This document shows positions 57,241 to 64,000 of a stretch of 64,000 nucleotides of DNA, in pieces. Where the stretch lies: contig OY294049.1 in the NCBI GenBank assembly GCA_958510825.1, positions 22,396,945 through 22,460,944 of the forward strand, written 5' to 3'. The notes under the pieces were generated by a model, which saw only the letters and a list, made by a program, of their open reading frames with translations, made no database searches and was not told the origin of the DNA. Within the stretch, counting starts at the first letter, position 1. Each line of letters opens with the position of its first letter. The stretch is from Brachypterus glaber. Taxonomy: Eukaryota; Arthropoda; Insecta; Coleoptera; Kateretidae. Position numbers and translations under genes: made by a program.

Positions 57241-57869
57241 TATCGTCTTGTGAATTTCAGGACGTCTTATCTCAATTTTTTTCGATTTTGAGATTTTTGA
57301 CTTAAATGCTTTATATTATCAATTTATATCTAAAAAGCAAGTTTTACCTGCTATTTTTTTTAATAACAAAACTATAAGCAAAATAGTAACGTCATATCTT
57401 AGATGATTATAAATTAATAAATTTTAAAACCTCGTATCTCTTAATTTTAGTTAACTGACTATTTTGGAATGTACTTTTTGCATTTGGCGACGCTTATTTG
57501 ACATCTTATGCGCTTGTTATAAAACTTTTTGAAGTTTAAATGTTTCAATAATTAATAATAATATTATAATAATTAATTATATTTTGTTAAAATATTAATA
57601 TAATAATGTTTCAAAGCTCGTATTTAAAAAAAAATATATTCATTTTGAGCATCAAAATGTCGTATCTATAAACATTAGGTTTTTATTTGTATTTGTTTAT
57701 TTTATACACAATAAAATTATATAAGGTAAGTTAATCATTAAAATTGTATTAAATTTATATTAAAAAAGTCTATTTTCAACCTATGAATAATGCGAAAAAG
57801 AGGTATTTCTCATTCCTGTAAAGTTGTCTTTTTTGAGATACGACGTTCTGAAATTTACAAGACGGTATG
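57241..57869. mobile_element. Inverted-repeat element, TATCGTCTTGT left end
   Basis: The left end TATCGTCTTGTGAATTTCAG, then GACGTCTTATCTCAA, matches the opposite strand of the right end (TACCGTCTTGTAAATTTCAG, then AACGTCGTATCTCAA). CGTATCT-like motifs recur inside (57431, 57660). About 630 bp; no coding sequence. Confidence 0.65.
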
Positions 57870-58182
57870 TACTTGTTTTATTTAGTACCTAACAAATGCC
57901 GCGGCGCGCCGTAGTAGCGCCTTCGCCAAAATTGTAAATATTATATATTTTTGCAAAAGCCATATGGCGAAAGTGCATTAATTATTTTTAATGTCCGTGA
58001 AACAGTAGTTGAATACGTCTGCCGTGGCGTGCCTGGAGTGAAAAACTATACGTGTTTGTTTTGTTACTTTTCGCGCTAGTCGCCAAGGATTTAAACGCCA
58101 GCGTTGGAACGCGTTCCTTCACTAGACGTGTTAACAAAAACTTTCTCCCGTTCATTTTACATAAAAAGAATTATTTATTTTT
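57870..58182. other. GC-richer non-coding patch
   Basis: GCCGCGGCGCGCCG and GCGCCTTCGCCAAAATTG (the latter shared with 11283-11300) stand out in composition. No frame or RNA gene is supported. Confidence 0.4.
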
Positions 58183-58184
58183 TA

Positions 58185-59309
58185 TACACGGTGTATCTGA
58201 AATAGCGTCGGAAATTTTAACAGATGATTCTACATCATAAAATATGACAAAAAGTTCCTATAAACATATGTCTAAAAATGCGTCATAAGGGAGCTACGCC
58301 CCTTTGAAAGTGGCTAAAAAAATCGGTTTTTATTTAATAACCCTTTGAGATATATCAACGAGGTTTTGCACGTCAACTAATCCTACCAAGACCCGTTTTT
58401 ATGTGTTATTTTCATGTACTTATTTCAACCAGGAGTGTGCGAAACGGGGGGGCTTATAAGTTTTTTGTCCCAAACTTTTTTCTGTGTAACTTTTTTGGAA
58501 TTTTTATTTTTGTAATATGATTCCTCAGATCAAAATACATAAAAAAAGGTACTCTTGTTGTAATACTGTAGGATTAACCGTTTTCGAGAAAAATTCATTT
58601 GAAGGTGAAATTCCACGGTTCGAGGACGAAAAATTAAATACTAAAATGTTGAAAACCAAAATTTTAATGATGCAGGGCGAATATACATTAAAAACTAAGA
58701 AAAAAACCTCATATACAGGTACTTCCAAAAATCAATCCTAATGGAGCTTTAAAATCGTTTTTCGCCCTACATGTATGGAAACTTTTTTTCTTAGTTTTTG
58801 ATGTAGAATAACATTGAATTATTAAAATTTTGGTTTTCGACATTTTAGTATTTAATTTTTAGTCCTCGAACCGTGAAATTTCACCTTCAAATGAATTTTT
58901 CTCGAAAACGGTTAATCCTACAGTATTACAACAAGAGTACCTTTTTTATGTACTTTGACCTGAGGAATCATATTTCAAAATAAAAATTTCAAAAAAGTTA
59001 CACAGAAAAAAGTTTGGGACAAAAAACTGATAAGCCCCCCCCCCCGTTTCGCACACCCCTGGTTTAAATAAGTACGTGAAAATGACATACAAAGATGGGC
59101 CTTATTAGGATTAATTTAAGTGCAAAACCTCGTTAATATATCTCAAAGGGTTCCTGAGTTATTAAATAAAAACCGATTTTTTTAGCTAATTTCAAAGGGG
59201 CGTAGCTCCCTTATGACGCATTTTTAGACATATGTTTATAGGAACTTTTTGTCATATTTTATCAAGTGGAATCACCTGTTAAAATTTCCTATTTCAAATA
59301 CACCCTGCA
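58185..59309. mobile_element. Palindromic MITE of 1.13 kb, copy 3
   Basis: Starts TACACGGTGTATCTGAAATA; right end is the complement of TGCAGGGTGTATTTGAAATA with a few bases lost. TA is at 58183-58184 and 59310-59311. The centre has a deletion relative to copies 1 and 2. Confidence 0.85.
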
Positions 59310-59444
59310 TACTTTCATAAATTGGCTCTGCGAGTCCTATTGTTTAAATAAACCTATAAACACCCACGGTGGCTGTAACTGAAAACCAAAAAAGAATATA
59401 GAAATACATCAAATATTTTCATCAACAAAATTAAGGGCGCTATA

Positions 59445-59735
59445 TAACGGGTGTCCCAGCTAAGACAGATCAATCGTTTTTTCATTTTATTATTAAAGCT
59501 ATCGAAGCTATAAGTATGCATAAAGAAAAGTTTTCTACTAGCTTTCTGAACAAAAAATTAATAAATCAGTACCCCCAAAAAGTTTCTTTAAAAAATTAAG
59601 AATTATATGATAAAAAAAAACCCTTTTTTAAACACTTCATTTTGTGCTTCCATTAAGCTCTTATAACTTTTGTTTAAAACTGTCTAGCAGTTATTAAAAT
59701 ATTAAAGATTGTCATGATAAATGGACCACCCTGTA
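59445..59735. mobile_element. TA-flanked element, TAACGGGTGTCC left end
   Basis: The left end TAACGGGTGTCCCAGCTAAG and opposite-strand right end TACAGGGTGGTCCATTTATC have TA at 59443-59444 and 59736-59737. Only the outer 15 or so bases match, so the pairing is tentative. Confidence 0.45.
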
Positions 59736-59737
59736 TA

Positions 59738-60198
59738 AGTTGTTTTTATAAAGATAATAGAAAAATTCAATTACTCGTAAAAATATCTAGTGAAAAATTG
59801 TAAAATGATATAATTTTCCGTAACATTACCTCACCTAACAATAATGATAATAAAGCTACATTTTGTTTAAGAAAATTTTCATTTTACTGACGGTCTAGAT
59901 AGGTTTTCTCAATGAAATAGTGTAATAAGTGTACCATAAAATCTACATAAGCCATAAAATGTTTTTCGCTTAAATAAAATGAACAGTGCATCTTTCATAG
60001 GCGATTGACTCATATGTACAACTTAAGAAAAATATACAAATTGGGCATGAAAAAAGTTCGACATTTTTTTGAGGTTTAAACACAATTCAAGATACAAGAT
60101 TTAATAACTAGTATTGGAAGGTTTTTTGGGGATATATAATAAATGCTAAACTTAATCTGATTTTTGAATTATAAAATTCAAAATGGCTAATCCAAAAT
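59738..60198. other. No feature recognised
   Basis: AT-rich sequence before the LINE tail. Confidence 0.35.
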
Positions 60199-61012
60199 GA
60201 TAAGATAAGATAAGATAAGATAATTTATTGATCCTTATGAGACACTAAAATACAATGTATAAGTCTATGGACAAGTCAGTATAAAACAAAAAAAAACATT
60301 ACACAATTAAAAACATAGAGTAATATAATAATTTAAAACAATAAAAAAGTATATTTTGCAATCATCCATCAAAATATTGTTCAGTACTATACAGAATTTT
60401 TTCGGTTAAATATTTTTTAACTTCCAACTTAAATTTATTAATAGCCATTATATTTTTTATATTTGTTGGTAATTTGTTGTATGTACGAATTCCCATGTAA
60501 CACGGACCCCTTTCAAACAACGTGGTACGATGTCTAGGGATCGAAAGATCGTTGCACTGCCGTGTAGACATTGCACTGGATAATACTTCCTTATTTCTTA
60601 AAAACTGAGAGAAATTTTGTTTAACATATACGCATAATTTATAAATATAAATTGAATATACAGTCATTATCCCACATTTTTTAAATAGTGGGTGACAATG
60701 ACTTAGATAATCTGCATCGCATATTACCCTTAAAATCTTCTTTTGAAGTGTGAAAAGTCGATCGACTTCGCCAGAACTTCCCCAAAACAAAATTGAGTAA
60801 GATAGTCTGCTGTGGATATATGCATTATAGAAAAGTAGTAACGAGTCAAAACTTACGGTACTTTTTAAATTATGAATTGCAAATTTAGCACCGCAAAGTT
60901 TTTTATATATAAAATCTATATGACTTCCGTAGATTCAAGAACCAAAACTATTTTCGATAACTCTATTATTATTATTCAATATTGGTCCTTTTGATTTTTT
61001 GATAGATCGAGT
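60199..61012 (-). mobile_element. Non-LTR retrotransposon fragment, minus strand
   Basis: Read on the minus strand, RT C-terminal coding sequence is followed by a short untranslated region and a (TTATC)n tail (60199-60223). The 5' end is truncated near 61012. Confidence 0.8.
60362..61012 (-). pseudogene. LINE reverse transcriptase C-terminus, broken
   Basis: On the minus strand an open frame of 190 codons (60934 to 60362) reads SHIDFIYKKLCGAKFAIHNL, then AYIHSRLSYSILFWGSSGEV, then LFTLQKKILRVICDADYLSH and PLFKKCGIMTVYSIYIYKL, and closes with LPTNIKNIMAINKFKLEVKK. This is the connection region after the RT domain of CR1/Jockey-like LINEs, with the conserved aromatic WG followed by LQK--LR-I. 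A TGA at 60935-60937 interrupts the frame; LINE-like sequence continues in frame upstream (NNRVIENSFGS), so it is a nonsense change in a dead copy. No catalytic motif is included. It is a different family from the copy at 54234. Confidence 0.85.
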
Positions 61013-61294
61013 GGTTTGCCCAAATATTTTGGAGTAAAAAAATTAACCAAACCCTGTATTAAAATTTCCAGTTGCAATATTTACGAAAATGGTGTTTGAC
61101 CACTTATGAAGGTTGCAATCTTGAAATAACTATCTATTCCGTAAGAATAGTGGTTTTGGACAATATACCTAGAGTTGTAAAACAAATTTTTACTTTACAT
61201 GTATAATTTTATGGTCAGTTTGTAAATTTAATAAAATAAAGTTTATAATATGTTATTCAGTAAACGGATACAATTTATTTATTTTTCAAGAATA

Positions 61295-61692
61295 TATCGT
61301 CGGCTTACAAGTAAAGAGCACTAAGTCCAAAAACATGGTTTTGAGATATTGACAAATTTAACTTTCACTGTTGTTTTTTAATTTTTGTAATAATTGTTAC
61401 AAAAATGCACGTTTCGCCAAACAAACACTCAGTCGCTTAGTGCAGAAACATTTGAAATAATCTACAAGTAAAACGCACTAAGTGCACTAAGTGACTTAGT
61501 GACTATTGCCAGATAAAATTTTATTCAAAATCAAACTGGTGCGTTTTGTATAGTGGGAACTCTCTTGGCAGTCTACCTAGAAGTTAGTTCGGTTTACCTG
61601 TACATAGATCATCAAAAATTAATTACAGTACCCTAAAAATCCCATTTTTGCAAAAAAGTGACTTAGTGCCTTTTACTTGTAAGCCGACGATA
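61295..61692. mobile_element. TA-flanked MITE, TATCGTCGGCTTACAAG termini
   Basis: The 398-bp element begins TATCGTCGGCTTACAAGTAA and its opposite-strand right end is identical for 20 bases. TA is at 61293-61294 and 61693-61694. Inside, GCACTAAGT or its complement recurs several times (61318, 61482, 61490, 61665). Confidence 0.85.
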
Positions 61693-61770
61693 TAATAATA
61701 ATCATAATAATAATAATAATAATAAATGTCTTTATTAACCATTACATTACATGGCATGAGGCGAAGTTTA
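61693..61770 (-). repeat. (TTA)n tract, possible LINE tail
   Basis: A run of TAATAATAATAA is followed by ATGTCTTTATTAACCATTAC. On the minus strand this reads GGTTAATAAAGACAT then (TTA)n, the form of a LINE 3' end. No coding part remains. Confidence 0.45.
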
Positions 61771-61773
61771 AAT

Positions 61774-61815
61774 GAGTGGCACATGTAATCGTATACGATT
61801 CACATGTGCCACTTA
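61774..61815. repeat. Perfect short palindrome, GTGGCACATGT arms
   Basis: GTGGCACATGTAATCGTATA followed by CGATTCACATGTGCCAC pairs nearly completely. It is a small MITE-like hairpin. Confidence 0.6.
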
Positions 61816-62063
61816 ACCTCAATATCGATACCTCGGTTCTAAATTATTGTCTCGAAACTAAGTCAATTGGACAACTTATTGGGTTACCGGAACCTTGAAA
61901 AAAGTATGATTACTTTTTAAATTACCTAGCCTAGTTTAGAAATACAGCAATTTAAAATTGAGGTATAGATATGAAGTAGCACCTATAAGACAACATTCTA
62001 TTGCATAAACCTGAAGTAAGAAACCAACCCGCATGCAAAAGCTGCCTTTTGGCATTTAATAAA

Positions 62064-62697
62064 GGGGATTATTCTATATCACAAAACATGAAAAACCAGT
62101 ATAGGAAAAGTCCGGAAACAAACCCCAAGAGAGTTGACCTTTTAAAATTTTACTAAAAACAAGGTTTTTAACTAATAACTCTGGTACCCTTTGAGCTAGA
62201 GCGCCGAATTTTCGATGTATACTGATATTAATAACGGCCATTAGTTTATGTTAATATATTTTTCTGAATCTACCCATAGGCGTGCCTCTAAGTACAACTT
62301 GTAAGGCTTTCCATATTTTTGACTCAGACTTTTTAGTGTGTATTTTTTTGGATTTTTTGTAAAAATATGGATTACTTAAGTAAAAATACATAAAAAATGT
62401 AATATAGTTTAACACTGTATTAGCAACAGTTTACAAAAAATGCGATTAAGAGGAAGTAACATTTTGTGCCACCAAAAATGTTACTCCTTTAATATTTTAG
62501 GTGTTTTGGTAAACCTAACTTGTTTGCTTGGTGTTAAGTGAAAAATCGCCCTAAAGCATTAAAATTATTTTGTTGCTTTCTTTGTTCCCCATTCAATATG
62601 TCCATCTTCGAAGGGACGTAGCTCTTTTAGCGCTTATTTCCGGACATATGTTCCTATGTTGGTTTTCATGTTTTGTGATGTTGATTCATCCCCTTTG
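62064..62697. mobile_element. Foldback element related to 2165-2922
   Basis: The left end (AAAGGGGATTATTCTATATC, ACAAAACATGAAAAACCAG) pairs with the right end (CATGTTTTGTGATGTTGATT, CATCCCCTTT). Interior blocks (TTGTGCCACCAAAAATGTTA, CATTCAATATGTCCATCTTC) are opposite-strand matches to the foldback at 2165-2922. No coding sequence. Confidence 0.65.
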
Positions 62698-63045
62698 TTT
62701 ATTGCCAAAAGACTGCAAACTCCGAGTATAATAAACGGATATATTTATAATATAATCCCTATTTTGTTACTTTTATTATGTAATGTATGCTATTTAAAAA
62801 GATTAGGTAGGTACTGTTCAATGGATGGAAAATAAACGTGGATATATTTATTAAAAACTTTAATCCGTTGATAAATAACGGCTATAAACGTGCATGATAT
62901 TTTGGACAGACACTTATTTAGATGTATGAAAGCATTTGTTTGCTTGCGCTAGCATTTTTAAAATAATAGAACATTATTAATGACCGGTGCAAATTGATAC
63001 TAAAATAACACTATGCTTCAAAATTTTTGTATTTTTGTACAATTC
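62698..63045. other. No feature recognised
   Basis: AT-rich, nothing supported. Confidence 0.35.
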
Positions 63046-63048
63046 CAC

Positions 63049-63083
63049 CCAAGATGACTTAACTTAAAAAGTCATCTTGGTTC
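63049..63083. repeat. Short hairpin, CCAAGATGACTT arms
   Basis: CCAAGATGACTT, a 7-base loop, then AAGTCATCTTGG. Confidence 0.6.
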
Positions 63084-63169
63084 CACCTTAGGTATTTGGG
63101 AGAGTTGAAAATAACTTACTTTCCAAGAAAAAACCCTTAAGAAAAAACCTTAAATTTTAATTTTGGTTC

Positions 63170-63208
63170 TGATCTGTCAAACGGTAGGCCATACCGTTTG
63201 ACAGATCA
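63170..63208. repeat. Short hairpin, GATCTGTCAAACGGTA arms
   Basis: GATCTGTCAAACGGTA and its exact complement TACCGTTTGACAGATC enclose a few bases (GGCCA). Confidence 0.7.
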
Positions 63209-63283
63209 AGCCTTTGGATATAAAAAAAATCAGATTTCCCATTTGCTCAAAAAAATAATTAATTACGTGCATTTAACAGACTT

Positions 63284-63425
63284 CCCGGCCCCCCCAATAG
63301 GGGGGGGTGTTACGGGGGGTAGCCAAAATATAAAATCTCTACAGCCTTTAATAACGTGAGAAACGTGGTATGAAGTGTATGAATTTTTGTCAACAATTTG
63401 CGTGACTTATTTTATGGATGACGCC
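63284..63425. mobile_element. Truncated Harbinger-like MITE, same family as 13821-14064
   Basis: GGGGGTAGCCAAAATATAAA, then AACGTGAGAAACGTGGTATG and TTGCGTGACTTATTTTATGG, match the right half of the complete element. The left half is missing. Confidence 0.75.
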
Positions 63426-63599
63426 TATTCTACTAAGAAGATTATTTAATTGTCAATAAATAAGAATCAATATTTTAAATTTAAGGCTCTACGGTTATCC
63501 ATTGAAACATTATCGGAAGAAAGCAATATATAACTGTTTTCTATCAGACGCAAACCCTGGGTGATTTGATTTAGAGACTAGATTTTTTGTCATAACCTA

Positions 63600-63765
63600 A
63601 GGACAAGTCCCAATTCATTTTTTTGTGGCTGCAACCATTAGCTTGTTAGTCAGTCTTCGTTAGTTTTAAAATAAATATTCTAGGGCTGAAAAAGTCTCTT
63701 TTTTTTTAAAGCTAACTTTCCCATCCGGGAATCGAACCCTAGGCGGTGGTGAAAAAAATGTTTCC
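63600..63765 (-). mobile_element. tRNA-derived SINE fragment
   Basis: On the minus strand, CCTAGGGTTCGATTCCCGGA has a good B box, followed by TGGGAAAGTTAGC, a run of A and a body extending to ATGGTTGCAGCCACAAAAAA. The A-box side is unclear. Confidence 0.45.
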
Positions 63766-64000
63766 CTGTTTCCCATTGAATTTTAAGTAGTAATTTCGAG
63801 TCGCACAAAAACCTTGTTGCCTACTATGATTGTTGATTTGCTCTACAACAACAGATACCAAACAGTTAAAACGGAACAATTCCACGCAAAATGACCGCAT
63901 GAATAAATCTTCTTTATGTGGGTATTTGGTGCAATCAATATCGCCGAAAAACGGTCTTATACAATAATACGATACTATAATGTTTGATAATGCGGCATAT
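63766..64000. other. End of window, nothing recognised
   Basis: No feature could be supported. Confidence 0.3.

Overview
The window is strongly AT-rich, repeat-dense, non-coding eukaryotic DNA of the kind found in a large insect genome. The only piece of a cellular gene I can support is one 152-bp exon at 22156-22307 (+ strand). It has clean GT-AG borders and encodes half of an immunoglobulin domain that resembles the Sidestep family of insect neuronal adhesion proteins. No neighbouring exon was recognised, so most of the window probably lies in very long introns of that gene. Insect origin is inferred from this exon and from the repeats: many terminal-inverted-repeat elements (MITEs), tRNA-derived SINEs, a Penelope-like element and CR1/Jockey-type LINE fragments. 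The order of insect cannot be fixed.

Region 1-15.8 kb holds foldback elements (51-1045, 2165-2922, 3796-5607), a TTAA-flanked MITE (3322-3465), two copies of a 1.17-kb palindromic element (7836-9011, 12265-13434), a (CAAA)n array of about 73 units (9627-9922), a hAT-like non-autonomous element (10042-11226) and two adjacent Harbinger-like MITEs (13625-13776, 13821-14064). Region 15.8-30.1 kb holds the Ig exon, a SINE on each strand (19505-19757, 29297-29510), a cluster of ACATGTA palindromes beside the exon, an imperfect tandem array (23940-24960) and a tandem duplication of about 0.9 kb (26606-28336).

Region 30.1-38.1 kb is a nest of three elements. A TA-flanked CACTG MITE was split by a 7.5-kb LTR retrotransposon (LTRs 30367-31521 and 36697-37852, target duplication GGTA). 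Its interior, which has almost no coding sequence, holds a 5'-truncated Penelope-like element (RT tail plus GIY-YIG endonuclease, 33784-34914). A diverged solo LTR of the same family lies at 49317-50304 with its own target duplication GTGG.

Region 38.3-50.3 kb holds a foldback element with a second MITE inside it, five near-identical copies of a 249-bp satellite (39701-40943), a near-perfect 387-bp palindrome (41387-41773), a 1,992-bp tandem duplication (41914-45907), and a tRNA-derived SINE split by an 806-bp hAT-like foldback element. Region 50.3-64 kb holds a foldback element split by a LINE fragment (reverse transcriptase, 54234-55247), a third copy of the 1.15-kb palindrome (58185-59309), a second LINE fragment on the minus strand (60199-61012) and further MITEs. 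Two very short reading frames (28341-28442 and 50624-50746, both minus) look unlike the surrounding AT-rich sequence and are reported tentatively.

No gene cassette or operon works together here. What the window offers is a layered record of transposition, with several target duplications and empty sites that can be reconstructed.
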